From Dyadobacter sp. (GTDB taxonomy: Bacteria > Bacteroidota > Bacteroidia > Cytophagales > Spirosomataceae): a stretch of 64,000 bases of DNA. The notes beneath the pieces are model-generated. The model did not search any database. It was not told where the DNA came from and saw only the letters and a list, made by a program, of their open reading frames with translations. Shown here one piece after another: positions 17,193 to 26,167 of the stretch. Location of the stretch: NCBI RefSeq assembly GCF_017744695.1, contig NZ_JAGIAS010000009.1, forward strand, positions 62,001 to 126,000, in the 5' to 3' direction. How positions within the stretch are numbered: the first letter of the stretch is position 1; each line of letters opens with the position of its first letter. The translations under genes were made by a program, and so were the position numbers.

Positions 17193-18728
17193 ATGAAAAG
17201 AAGGGATTTTATAACTGCAGCGTCGGCGTTGGTGGCTCCCGTCATTCTAGACGGCTTTGGCGTTAAGTCGTTTGCGAAAGGCTCAGCTCTGGTACAGTCG
17301 CTTAAACAGACCGCTGCGCTGAATGGCGACCGGATTCTGGTCATCATTTATCTGGCGGGTGGGAACGACGGATTGAATACGGTAATACCACTTGAATTTT
17401 ACTCACAGTATTACAACATGAGGAGTAATATCGCAATACCCGAGAGTGCCATCCTGAAATTGTCGGGAAATCCGGAGACCGGCTTTCACCCTGTCATGAC
17501 CGGCATGCGCGCACTTTATGATGAAGGTAAGCTGGCGATCGTCAATGGTGTGTCGTATCCCAACCCCGATCTCTCACATTACAGATCAACCGATATCTGG
17601 ATGACCGGGGTTGAATCCAATCAGTATGCCTTGTCGGGGTGGGCAGGCAGATATATCAATGACCGTTATCCCGGCTTTCCTGACAGCTATCCCAATGCTG
17701 AAATGGAAGATCCACTGGCTGTTCAGATCGGACAAATCAGCACGACTACCCTGGCTGGAAGCGAACAGGGGATGGGTATTACCATTCAGGATCCAAATTC
17801 ATTTTATCAATTGATTGGAGAAAGCAGTGCTGCCATAGATTGGCCCACCCCATGCTGTGATGCAGGCGACTTGTTGAATTATATTCGTCAAAAACAATCA
17901 TTTGCGGTGGGGTATGCTTCCGAGATCAAAGCGGCCGCGGACGCTGGAAGGAACCTGGCGGCTTATCCGGATTCAGCACAAAAAAATGAATTGGCAGATC
18001 AGCTCAAAATCGTAGCCCGGCTTATACATGGGGGACTTAAATCAAAAATCTATTATGTGGAGCTCGGTAATTTCGACACCCATTCCGGTCAGGTTGGAAC
18101 AAGTGTCACAGAGGGTGTCCATGCACAGCTGCTTAAGAAACTTTCCGATGCGGTCTATGCCTTCCAAAATGATTTGAAACTGCAAGGAACCGAAGAGAAG
18201 GTACTTGGGATGACATTTTCTGATTTTGGCCGAAGAGCAAATTCGAATGCTTCAAAAGGGACCGATCATGGCATTGGGGCGCCTATGTTCGTGTTCGGAA
18301 CCGGAATCAAAAGACAGCTGGTAGGGATGAACCCGAACCTTGTGAACGGACTTCTGCCTGCCAACCCAGGTGCCGGCGTGGTTAACCGGGATATTAAAAT
18401 GCAAATCGATTTCAGACGGGTTTATTCGGATGTTTTAAACGACTGGTTTGGAACCGCAACGACCAAGACAGACCAGCTCTTGTTTAAAAATTTTCAGACA
18501 ACCTCATTATTCTCGGATGTAGTGCGGACGATTTCCTCCGGTTCCTGGCATAATCCAGGTGTTTGGTCGTCTGGGCGCGTGCCTACTCTAAAGGACATTG
18601 TGCGGGTAAGTAAAGGCCACGTCATTGAAGTCGGGTCAGCAGTTCAGGCGAAAGACTTGAAAGTGGAGATAGGAGCCGAGTTGAAATTTTTAGGAAAAGT
18701 TGGGGTACAAATACAGAACGGGGCCTAG
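17193..18728 (+). CDS. DUF1501 protein with Tat signal and C-terminal extension
   Basis: 511 aa from the ATG at 17193 (a GTG at 17187 is possible). The twin-arginine start MKRRDFITAASALVAPVIL points to Tat export. DUF1501 (PF07394, alkaline phosphatase-like fold) landmarks: LVIIYLAGGNDGLNTVIP, LSHYRSTDIWMTG, YVELGNFDTHSGQ, TFSDFGRRANSNASKGTDHGIGAPMFVFG. After about residue 430 a beta-rich module (GSWHNPGVWSSGRVPTLKDIVRVSKGH) is added. This module also occurs in T9SS cargo. The partner of DUF1800; role unknown. Confidence 0.9.
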   Translation: MKRRDFITAASALVAPVILDGFGVKSFAKGSALVQSLKQTAALNGDRILVIIYLAGGNDGLNTVIPLEFYSQYYNMRSNIAIPESAILKLSGNPETGFHPVMTGMRALYDEGKLAIVNGVSYPNPDLSHYRSTDIWMTGVESNQYALSGWAGRYINDRYPGFPDSYPNAEMEDPLAVQIGQISTTTLAGSEQGMGITIQDPNSFYQLIGESSAAIDWPTPCCDAGDLLNYIRQKQSFAVGYASEIKAAADAGRNLAAYPDSAQKNELADQLKIVARLIHGGLKSKIYYVELGNFDTHSGQVGTSVTEGVHAQLLKKLSDAVYAFQNDLKLQGTEEKVLGMTFSDFGRRANSNASKGTDHGIGAPMFVFGTGIKRQLVGMNPNLVNGLLPANPGAGVVNRDIKMQIDFRRVYSDVLNDWFGTATTKTDQLLFKNFQTTSLFSDVVRTISSGSWHNPGVWSSGRVPTLKDIVRVSKGHVIEVGSAVQAKDLKVEIGAELKFLGKVGVQIQNGA

Positions 18729-18731
18729 ATT

Positions 18732-21700
18732 ATGAAGAGATTTCGACTGGCATTAGTTTTATTCGGCTCGTTGTTACTCGCGACCGGAGCATTTGCCCAA
18801 ACGGGAATTTTGCGGACAGAACGTGCCCCGACTTCGGTGGTGACTTTCACCGAAAGCGCGGATTTCCTCGGGCTGAGCAGCACTCATTTTATTGATGGGT
18901 ATGTGAAAAGGGATGGAGTCGGGCGTTTTATTTTTCCGGTTGGCCATGGTAGTAAAGCAGGCCCCTTCGCCACAGACGGAGGAGGAATTATCGGCGCATA
19001 TTTTGCCGAATCGGCCAGTGGTTCGGTTGTTTCCGGCGGGCCTTTTTCGGTCAACACCAAGACAGATGAAGTACAAGCGGTCAGTACTAACGAGTACTGG
19101 CATATTGACGGCGCGTTGGCGACAACCCTGACCTTCACCTGGAATAATGAGAGTGCAGTTGCTGCATTGACCGGAAGTACGTTACAGAAACTATCCATTG
19201 TTGGCTGGAATGCGACTAACAAGCGATGGGAAAAAATTCCTTCGCAGGTAGATGCTGTGTCCGCTCTCGGTGGAAATAGCACATTAAATGCAGGGTCAAT
19301 TTCGAGCAGTCGGCCGTTTGTCCCAAACGGCTACGAGGTATTTACCCTAGGCGCCTTGACCAACAGCGTTGCTCCGAGCGATTATGCCGGAAAACTGGAA
19401 GTCGCCGATTGCAGATCGATATCCGGATGGGTTTATGATAAAAACAATATAGAATCCGAATTAGTGGTTGAAGTAGTCGAAGGAGCGACTGTACGTACTC
19501 AAACTCTTGCAAATACTTTCCGATCCGATCTGTGGAATCAGGAGATAGGAACAGGAAAATACGGATTTTCGATCCCATTGCCGGAGGATTTCCGGGACGG
19601 GAACTACCGTAACCTTTCTGTTCGCGTTCGAGGTACCGAATTCGTTTTAGACGGTTCCCCGAGAAGCGTTGGTTGCGGTTACCGTGGAGAATTCGAAACT
19701 GCTGACTGTTACACGATTAAGGGATGGACAATGATCGGGGAGTATCCCGATTCTTCGTTGGTGGTCGACCTTCTGGCCGATGGTCAGATGCAAGGATCAT
19801 TTCCGGCCAACCTGTTCCGCGCGGATATTCAAAGCCAGATTGGTGGCAGTGGAAAAATAGGTTTTGAGTTTGCTTTGCCTAACTCGGTCAAAACCAACGT
19901 GCCGAAACAGATTAGTTTGAGAGCAAAAGACAGCAAGTATGTGCTGGATGGGTCCCCGAAGACATTGCAATGTGGGACGCCACAACTCTTTGGGAATTTT
20001 GAAAGCGCCGATTGTGCTACTTTCCGTGGCTGGGTTTGGGATAAAACGTATCCTTCCAGCGCATTGGCAGTTGAGATTTTGGAAGGGGGCAATGTGGTGG
20101 CTAGCGGTGTCGCCAATATTTATCGCGCAGATCTGAAAGCAGGCGGCTACGGTACTGGTAACTACGGATTTGCAATCCCGCTACCTGCTTCATTTAAAGA
20201 CGGCAAGGCGCATCAACTGACAGCGCGGGTGCAGGGCAGCAGCTACATGTTAGGTGGTTCGAAAAGCGTTACTTGCTTGCAGGAGGAATACGTAGGTTCA
20301 TTCGAGGAAGGTGATTGTAACTCGCTTCGCGGGTGGGTCTGGGACAAGAACCACCCAGATGTGGCGTTGACAGTGGAACTGCTCTCGGGCGGGATAGTGG
20401 TGGGGACGAGCGTGGCCAAGACCTACCGTGCGGATTTGAAAGCGGCGGGCTACGGTACAGGTAACTACGGTTTTGCGATCCCCTTACCTACGAATTTGAA
20501 GGACGGTCAATCACGTTCATATAGCATTCGTGTTCAGGGTACAACTTATGTTTTAGGCGGCTCTCCGCGCAGTATTACCTGCGCAGTTCCGTCGCAGTAC
20601 CTGGGCAGTTTCGAGTTGGCAGACTGTTCTGTTTTCCGTGGCTGGGTTTGGGATAAAACGTATCCTTCCAGCGCATTGGCAGTTGAGATTTTGGAAGGGG
20701 GCAATGTGGTGGCTAGCGGTGTCGCCAATATTTATCGCGCAGATCTGAAAGCAGGCGGCTACGGTACTGGCAACTACGGATTTGCAATCCCGCTACCTGC
20801 TTCATTTAAAGACGGCAAGGCGCATCAACTGACAGCGCGGGTGCAGGGCAGCAGCTACATGTTAGGTGGTTCGAAAAGCGTTACTTGCTTGCAGGAGGAA
20901 TACGTAGGTTCATTCGAGGAAGGTGATTGTAACTCGCTTCGCGGGTGGGTCTGGGACAAGAACCACCCTGATGTGGCGTTGACAGTGGAACTGCTCTCGG
21001 GCGGGATAGTGGTGGGGACGAGCGTGGCCAAGACCTACCGTGCGGATTTGAAAGCGGCGGGCTACGGTACCGGTAACTATGGTTTTGCGATCCCCTTACC
21101 TACGAATTTGAAGGACGGTCAATCACATTCATATAGCATTCGTGTTCAGGGTACAACTTATGTTTTAGGCGGCTCTCCACGCAGTATTACCTGCGCAGTT
21201 CCATCGCAGTACCTGGGCAGTTTCGATATGGCAGATTGTACGGGCCTGAAAGGCTGGGTCTGGGATAAGACGTATCCTGCCAGCGCTTTGACGGTAGAGA
21301 TCCTGGAAGGCGGTACGGTGGTGGGCAGTGGTTTGGCTAACATATATCGTGGAGATTTGAAAGCGGCGGGATACGGTACAGGTAATTACGCTTTTAATAT
21401 CCCACTGCCCGCGTCCTTAAAGGATGGGGTAGTCCATCAGTTGAGTACGCGCGTGAAGGGGAGCAGTTTTACGCTGGGCGGTTCGCCTAAGAGTTTAGGT
21501 GTTTGTAGCACATCAGCTAGGATTACGGAGCTGCATGCTGCAGGGATTGAAATTCAGTCTGTCGAAGAAGGGGAGCCTGCCTTTACTTTCTTCCCTAATC
21601 CAACTTCCGGCATTGTAACGGCACGACTCGATCAAGTCAAAGCAGGGACAAAATTGTCTGTGGTGAATTTGGTTGGCCGAACCGTATGGACGACGCAGCT

Positions 21701-21824
21701 TTCAGAAAGAGATTATCCCATTCACCAACAGATTGACCTTCGGGAATTCTCCCCTGGTATTTATGTTGTGAAGCTGGAAGCGGGTTCTAAAATAAAATTG
21801 AGACGACTGGTTCTGGTGAAGTAA
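18732..21824 (+). CDS. T9SS-secreted protein with seven Cys-containing repeat modules
   Basis: 1030 aa. Signal peptide MKRFRLALVLFGSLLLATGAFAQ, then an N-terminal domain of about 190 residues. Seven modules of about 100 residues follow. Each opens with a form of GSFExADCxxxxGWVWDKxYP, continues with LxVEILEGG...RADLKAxGYGTGNYGFAIPLP and ends GGSxxSxxC, giving two cysteines per module that may form one disulfide. It ends in a type A T9SS sorting domain (FFPNPTSGIVTARL...IYVVKLEAGSKIKLRRLVLVK). Last gene of the DUF1800-DUF1501 operon, 3 nt after DUF1501. Likely a surface protein; module family not recognised. Confidence 0.88.
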   Translation: MKRFRLALVLFGSLLLATGAFAQTGILRTERAPTSVVTFTESADFLGLSSTHFIDGYVKRDGVGRFIFPVGHGSKAGPFATDGGGIIGAYFAESASGSVVSGGPFSVNTKTDEVQAVSTNEYWHIDGALATTLTFTWNNESAVAALTGSTLQKLSIVGWNATNKRWEKIPSQVDAVSALGGNSTLNAGSISSSRPFVPNGYEVFTLGALTNSVAPSDYAGKLEVADCRSISGWVYDKNNIESELVVEVVEGATVRTQTLANTFRSDLWNQEIGTGKYGFSIPLPEDFRDGNYRNLSVRVRGTEFVLDGSPRSVGCGYRGEFETADCYTIKGWTMIGEYPDSSLVVDLLADGQMQGSFPANLFRADIQSQIGGSGKIGFEFALPNSVKTNVPKQISLRAKDSKYVLDGSPKTLQCGTPQLFGNFESADCATFRGWVWDKTYPSSALAVEILEGGNVVASGVANIYRADLKAGGYGTGNYGFAIPLPASFKDGKAHQLTARVQGSSYMLGGSKSVTCLQEEYVGSFEEGDCNSLRGWVWDKNHPDVALTVELLSGGIVVGTSVAKTYRADLKAAGYGTGNYGFAIPLPTNLKDGQSRSYSIRVQGTTYVLGGSPRSITCAVPSQYLGSFELADCSVFRGWVWDKTYPSSALAVEILEGGNVVASGVANIYRADLKAGGYGTGNYGFAIPLPASFKDGKAHQLTARVQGSSYMLGGSKSVTCLQEEYVGSFEEGDCNSLRGWVWDKNHPDVALTVELLSGGIVVGTSVAKTYRADLKAAGYGTGNYGFAIPLPTNLKDGQSHSYSIRVQGTTYVLGGSPRSITCAVPSQYLGSFDMADCTGLKGWVWDKTYPASALTVEILEGGTVVGSGLANIYRGDLKAAGYGTGNYAFNIPLPASLKDGVVHQLSTRVKGSSFTLGGSPKSLGVCSTSARITELHAAGIEIQSVEEGEPAFTFFPNPTSGIVTARLDQVKAGTKLSVVNLVGRTVWTTQLSERDYPIHQQIDLREFSPGIYVVKLEAGSKIKLRRLVLVK
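20021..21244 (+). repeat. 612-bp near-perfect tandem duplication inside the repeat protein
   Basis: Positions 20021-20632 and 20633-21244 are the same two-module unit (204 codons) repeated in tandem. By eye there are about eight substitutions until the last 30 bp, where the second copy diverges. Most differences are third-position changes. This indicates a recent duplication or ongoing gene conversion within the gene. Confidence 0.9.
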
Positions 21825-21853
21825 CCTCCGTGAGTCGCTCCATCAATTGAAAT

Positions 21854-21900
21854 AGTACCCCTGTTGATTGCGTAGTCGTGACGCGATCAACAGGGGTACT
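21854..21900. terminator. Strong hairpin between convergent genes
   Basis: A perfect 15-bp stem, left arm 21854-21868 and right arm 21886-21900 (AGTACCCCTGTTGAT against its complement), with a 17-nt loop. It lies between the end of the DUF1800 operon (21824) and the convergent response regulator (21920). Probable bidirectional terminator; no long T tract on either side. Confidence 0.75.
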
Positions 21901-21919
21901 AACTTCATAAATCCAATCC

Positions 21920-22636
21920 TCAAGCCCGCACAGCGACATCCTTATGCGGAAATCTCACAACAGGTTTCCCCCCGCGTGAGCCGGCCTCCGATTTGCTTCC
22001 GGTAGTTTCTGTTTTGAGAAACCCCGGTTTTTTTGCAAGATCCACCAAATCCGCAAAATGCTTCGTGGCAAACCGCTCCATCAGCATTCTGCGGTGATAT
22101 TTGAGCTCGATCATCGATATGTTCAGATGGTTGGCGATTGCTTTGAGCGGCTCTTCCCGTGAAAGGGCTTCCAGTATGGCCCGCTCAATGCTCGATAGAT
22201 AATCTACCGATGGAGCTCCCGCGGTAATGCCTGCTGACAATATGTTCTGAACATCTTCGGAGAGAAACAAATTGCCTTTCTGAACCTGTGCAATCGCGGT
22301 AAAAAGCTCTTGGGACAAGCAGGTTTTGGTCAAGAACGCCTTGGCGCCTAACCGCATGTAGCTTCTGATCAGCCAGTCGTCATTGAGCGATGTCAGCACG
22401 ATTATTTTGGTGCTTTTGTCAGTATGGCGAAAGATGGCGTCTACGCCCTTGTCGTATTTGCCGTTGAAGCATAGTTCGGTGATTATAAGGGTAGGAGGGA
22501 TAGCGCGAACTTCCGTTGTAAAAGCCTGGATCGAGCTGTAATGGTCGATCGATTCTATGGCAGGCAGAGAGTTGATCAGATTTATTCTGAGGGCTTCGGT
22601 GAAGATCTGGTGGCTATCAATTAGTGCTATTCTCAT
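21920..22636 (-). CDS. NarL/LuxR-type response regulator with degenerate receiver
   Basis: 238 aa. The N-terminal half is a receiver fold (RIALIDSHQIFTEAL...IIVLTSL...GAKAFLTKT) but the phosphoacceptor position in LIITELCFNG is Glu54 instead of Asp, and the acidic pair at the start is reduced to Asp7. The switch Thr/Ser and Lys remain. The C-terminal part (SIERAILEALSREEPLKAIANHLNISMIELKYHRRMLMERF) resembles the LuxR/GerE helix-turn-helix, with a basic tail after it. No histidine kinase is adjacent. It may be constitutively active or phosphorylation-independent (inference). Confidence 0.8.
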   Translation of the reverse strand: MRIALIDSHQIFTEALRINLINSLPAIESIDHYSSIQAFTTEVRAIPPTLIITELCFNGKYDKGVDAIFRHTDKSTKIIVLTSLNDDWLIRSYMRLGAKAFLTKTCLSQELFTAIAQVQKGNLFLSEDVQNILSAGITAGAPSVDYLSSIERAILEALSREEPLKAIANHLNISMIELKYHRRMLMERFATKHFADLVDLAKKPGFLKTETTGSKSEAGSRGGKPVVRFPHKDVAVRA

Positions 22637-23646
22637 TGTTGGAGGGATTAAAGATTAGTTATGTATTGTACTGATTATCAGGGGTTATTTGGCAGAGAGG
22701 CGCTCCATTCAGGTTTGCAGGTGAATGCATACCAGCTGGAAGCCGGGCAAAATCTAGCGGACGATATCTGTTATAGAAATCTAGGAGCTAGCTGGCAGCT
22801 TTGGATGTGAAACGGTAAAAAACGGGACTTGCCGGCCAATCAGCGCTGGCTGGATGCTTTTGGTCGAATTGATTGGCTCATCAATGTAGTCGCGACAGAT
22901 AATCGTTGTGTGATCTGCCGGGGAGGCCGGCCCTGTCGGGCAGTTGTGGGAATCGTTGCTGGTAACATCTTTCTATTATTAACGTTGAATAAAATATTAC
23001 TTCATGGCTATACCGCATCAGATAGATTCTGCTCCGAACGATCTCTGATTTGCTTTCAGAAATTGTAGAAGGCTCTTGGCTGGATACGGATTTTAGTGCG
23101 TGAAATGAGCTGGGGTCGAATACCCGGAGTAGAATATTGAGTTGAAACTATATAACAAAGTTTACTATCACAAATCATAGATCAAGTATATACTTTTAAT
23201 CAGACTAGTTATTTAAATAGTTATATTAATAGATAGGATAGTTTTATTTTTCTCGTAAGAGAATATTCGGCGACACCTCATTGAATTGAATTCGAGTTGT
23301 TTATAAGGTAATTGTTGATAATGAATAGGATAAGGGGCAAGTTAGCGTCAATTAGAATAGTGCAAATTGACACGTTATTGCATATACGCAAACTGGTGCG
23401 AAGGTTAGGCCGCCGGATGTGACAGTGTAGTATTTGTAGCCGGGTATTGATCGCTAAATAGAAAGATGTTGTAATATTAATTCTACATATAAGTATTCCA
23501 GATGAATTGCGGTCGTGGAGAGGTTTTGAAAGACTTTTACACTGCTAACCGGTAGGTAATTATGTTGTAGAATGTAATAGAAATTACTATTAACCTTCGA
23601 ATTAGGTCACTATTTTGCTTTCGATTTTACTCAACGATATAATGAA
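22637..23646. other. Gene-poor, partly AT-rich gap
   Basis: About 1 kb without a convincing gene. The first 450 bp have mixed composition; 23100-23640 is AT rich with many stops in all frames. One 79-codon frame at 22829-23068 shows no recognisable family. The promoter of the response regulator must lie at the left edge. No repeats, RNA gene or att-like site recognised. Confidence 0.6.
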
Positions 23647-23672
23647 GGGGATCTTGCGGCATGCAGATCCCC
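23647..23672. terminator. Hairpin terminator after the cytochrome c gene
   Basis: GGGGATCTTGC and GCAGATCCCC pair across a short loop (23647-23672), followed on the plus strand by ATTTTTG. It lies 11 bp after the stop of the minus-strand cytochrome gene and would stop that transcript. Confidence 0.65.
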
Positions 23673-23682
23673 ATTTTTGTTT

Positions 23683-24672
23683 CTAATCTGCGCTAGCCAG
23701 TTTCGGCCGAAATTTAACCACCTTGTTGCTCTGCGGCTTCACGGTTTGCAAATACGCGAAAATCGCGCGTAGGTCGCCTTCTTTCATCCCCGCGTACATC
23801 GTCCAGGGCATTGGCGTATTCATTTCATTTGATGCAACCTTGTATGGCTTGTAGCTCGAATCGGCGTAGGGTTTGAAGCGCTGCACGAATACATCGGCCG
23901 TCCAGGTACCGATGCCGTTGGTCTTGTCGGGCGAAATATTTGCCGAGGTGGTAATACCATTTGGCATGATAAATTCCATTCCGCCACCAAACTCTGTTCC
24001 GGGTACTTTTTCGCCTTTCTCGCGCTTGCTGTGGCATTCTATGCAGCTTGCCGCCGTGGCCACATAGCGGCCATAGGCAATCTGGTCGGTTTCCGACGGG
24101 CGCTTGGTAAGATTGGCTTTGGCAGGCATTGTGTTGATCAGGATATTGACAGGGAAGTCATATTCAGGGGCGGCTATGTCGTGCTTCACTGGCGCGAGGG
24201 TACGTACGTACGCGATGAGGCTGTAAATATCTTCCTGGTCGAGCTGGCCGTAATTCCGGTAGGGCATAATCGGGAACAGCGCCTGACCATCTTTGCTGGT
24301 ACCGGTGGTGATGGCGCGGAAGACCTCGCCGTCGGTCCATTTGCCGATTCCATACGGAGTAATATTTCTGGCATAAAACACGCCCGGAAAACCCATATCA
24401 CGGCTGAAAAGCTCGCCTCCGCCGCCGAAATTGCCGGCGGCCAGCGGGGCTGAAAACAGCGTCCAGTCACGGGTACTGTGGCAATCCACGCAGACTGCGA
24501 CGTGATTGGCAAGATACTTTCCTCGTTCGATGCGTTCGGGCGTTCTTTCCACCGAAAGAACAGGAGCTTCGCCGACATCGGGAAGCGCAGTTTTTACATA
24601 GGTAGCAGCCGCGCCGGCGGCGAGAATGAGCATCAAAAGGAGAATGCCCACGATTTTAAAGAGCTTTTTCAT
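23683..24672 (-). CDS. Diheme cytochrome c family protein
   Basis: 329 aa. N-terminal uncleaved anchor or signal (MKKLFKIVGILLLMLILAAGAAATY). Two c-type heme sites are visible: CVDCH (61-65) and CIECH (210-214), each in a cytochrome c domain, with candidate axial Met residues in LFPIMPYRNYG and TPMPWTMYAG. The order resembles the cytochrome subunits of membrane alcohol/sugar dehydrogenases, where such proteins pass electrons to the respiratory chain. No dehydrogenase is adjacent, so the donor is unknown. Divergent from the LVIVD lipoprotein operon. Confidence 0.88.
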   Translation of the reverse strand: MKKLFKIVGILLLMLILAAGAAATYVKTALPDVGEAPVLSVERTPERIERGKYLANHVAVCVDCHSTRDWTLFSAPLAAGNFGGGGELFSRDMGFPGVFYARNITPYGIGKWTDGEVFRAITTGTSKDGQALFPIMPYRNYGQLDQEDIYSLIAYVRTLAPVKHDIAAPEYDFPVNILINTMPAKANLTKRPSETDQIAYGRYVATAASCIECHSKREKGEKVPGTEFGGGMEFIMPNGITTSANISPDKTNGIGTWTADVFVQRFKPYADSSYKPYKVASNEMNTPMPWTMYAGMKEGDLRAIFAYLQTVKPQSNKVVKFRPKLASAD

Positions 24673-24836
24673 AACAGAGGGGTGACAGTAGATGGTGAAT
24701 GTGAGGATTGATCATAAGGTACGATAATTCCCGTAAAGCTCAAATACTTAGTTATTTAGCGAAACTTGAAGGGCAGGGTTGCAACGTTTAAATGCAACAT
24801 GGTGTCTAAAACTCAAAATTCAATCCGGTCATGGCC

Positions 24837-25376
24837 ATGAAAAGAACTTTATTTGCAAGCTGTCTCGCATTGCTGATGCTCTCGTGCTATCCCAGGGATT
24901 CTGAACCCTTTGTCGGCAATGTGAAATTCAATGGCACGGGTTACCGGCCGGTTTACAAAAATCCCGAAGAGATATCCAAAGTGGAAGTTCAGGCGGCACA
25001 GGCGCTCAAAACGCCGGGGAAAATCTATACGTTCGACCGGTATCTTTTCATCAATGAGCTCGGCAAGGGCATTCACATCATCGACAATACCGATCCTAAA
25101 AAGCCGGAAAATCTTTCATTCGTCTCCATTTTAGGCAATTATGACATCGCCGTGAAGGACAATTGGCTGTATGCCGACAACTTCTCCAACCTGCTGGTGA
25201 TAGACATTGGTGATCCGAAAGTCCCGAAAGTTGTGAAAAGCATTCCCAATGCCATTCCCGTGCATAATTACCCGCCTTTGCAAGGGATCTATTTTGAATG
25301 CGCCGACGAGAAAAAAGGCGTCGTAGTGGATTGGGAAAAAGTGGATATGGCAAAGCAACCCAAATGTTACCGGTAA
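24837..25376 (+). CDS. LVIVD-repeat lipoprotein (short)
   Basis: 179 aa from the ATG at 24837 (an ATG at 24831 is also in frame). Lipobox LMLSC with Cys17 marks a lipoprotein. Two LVIVD-type beta-propeller blades are seen: KGIHIIDNTDPKKPENLSFV and NLLVIDIGDPKVPKVVKSI. It is too short for a full propeller and may complete one with its neighbour or by oligomerising (inference). It is followed by a longer LVIVD lipoprotein after 23 nt. Function unknown. Confidence 0.8.
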   Translation: MKRTLFASCLALLMLSCYPRDSEPFVGNVKFNGTGYRPVYKNPEEISKVEVQAAQALKTPGKIYTFDRYLFINELGKGIHIIDNTDPKKPENLSFVSILGNYDIAVKDNWLYADNFSNLLVIDIGDPKVPKVVKSIPNAIPVHNYPPLQGIYFECADEKKGVVVDWEKVDMAKQPKCYR

Positions 25377-25399
25377 TCACTGAACGATATTGATTAGCT

Positions 25400-26167
25400 A
25401 TGAAAAAGTTGATACCTCTTTTATTCCTTGGGCTTGCGGCGATCGGCCTGATGCTGCTGCTAAATGCATGCGATGATGGTAAAGCTGACTCGGGACCCAG
25501 CCCGCAAACCGGAGCCGGTGGTTCGATGGCAAGGTTCGCAATTACCGATAACACGTTGTATATCGTCTCAAAACAATCTCTGGAAGTGTACGACATCAAT
25601 GATGCTGCAAATCCCACCAAAGCGATAACCAATAATATGGGTTTTGGCATCGAAACGATTTTCCCATACCAGAAGAACCTGTTTATCGGCGCGATGGACG
25701 GCATGTACATTTATGATAATACTAAACCCAATGCGCCTGTGTTGTTGTCCAAATACACACACGTGTTTTCTTGCGATCCGGTGGTGGTGCAGGGGCGCTA
25801 TGCTTATGTGACGTTGCGCGCGGGTGTGACCTGCCGGACGGGCACCGCTTTCAGTTCGCTGGATGTAGTCGATATCGGCGACCCTGCCAAACCGCAACTG
25901 GTGGGTAGTCACCGCATGGATTCGCCGTACGGATTGGGTGTGTCCGGGAACAAGCTCTTTGTATGTGAGGGCGATAAGGGCTTTCGGATGATGGATATCA
26001 GCGATCCAAGGGTGCCGATTCAAAAGCATCTTTTCCAGGAAGTCCCGGCTTACGATGTGATCGTACGCAGCAACCGGTTGATCGTGACGGGTAAGGATGG
26101 CCTTTACCAATACAAATACGACGATTCGGACAGCCTGGAATACCTCAGCAAGATCCCTGTTCTATGA
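25400..26167 (+). CDS. LVIVD-repeat lipoprotein (long)
   Basis: 255 aa, lipobox LLNAC with Cys24. Contains blades with the D-I-x-D/N-P-x-x-P pattern: LEVYDINDAANPTKAI, MYIYDNTKPNAPVLL, LDVVDIGDPAKPQLVG, FRMMDISDPRVPIQKH. Cell-envelope exposed. The family (PF08309) occurs in surface and choice-of-anchor proteins; no biochemical role is known to me. Stop overlaps the next start (ATGA), so the two are translationally coupled. Confidence 0.85.
   Translation: MKKLIPLLFLGLAAIGLMLLLNACDDGKADSGPSPQTGAGGSMARFAITDNTLYIVSKQSLEVYDINDAANPTKAITNNMGFGIETIFPYQKNLFIGAMDGMYIYDNTKPNAPVLLSKYTHVFSCDPVVVQGRYAYVTLRAGVTCRTGTAFSSLDVVDIGDPAKPQLVGSHRMDSPYGLGVSGNKLFVCEGDKGFRMMDISDPRVPIQKHLFQEVPAYDVIVRSNRLIVTGKDGLYQYKYDDSDSLEYLSKIPVL

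Noticed and set aside
22829..23068. 79-codon open frame in the 1-kb gap
   Set aside because: No homologous pattern, no promoter or start context, and Cys/Arg-rich composition typical of random frames.
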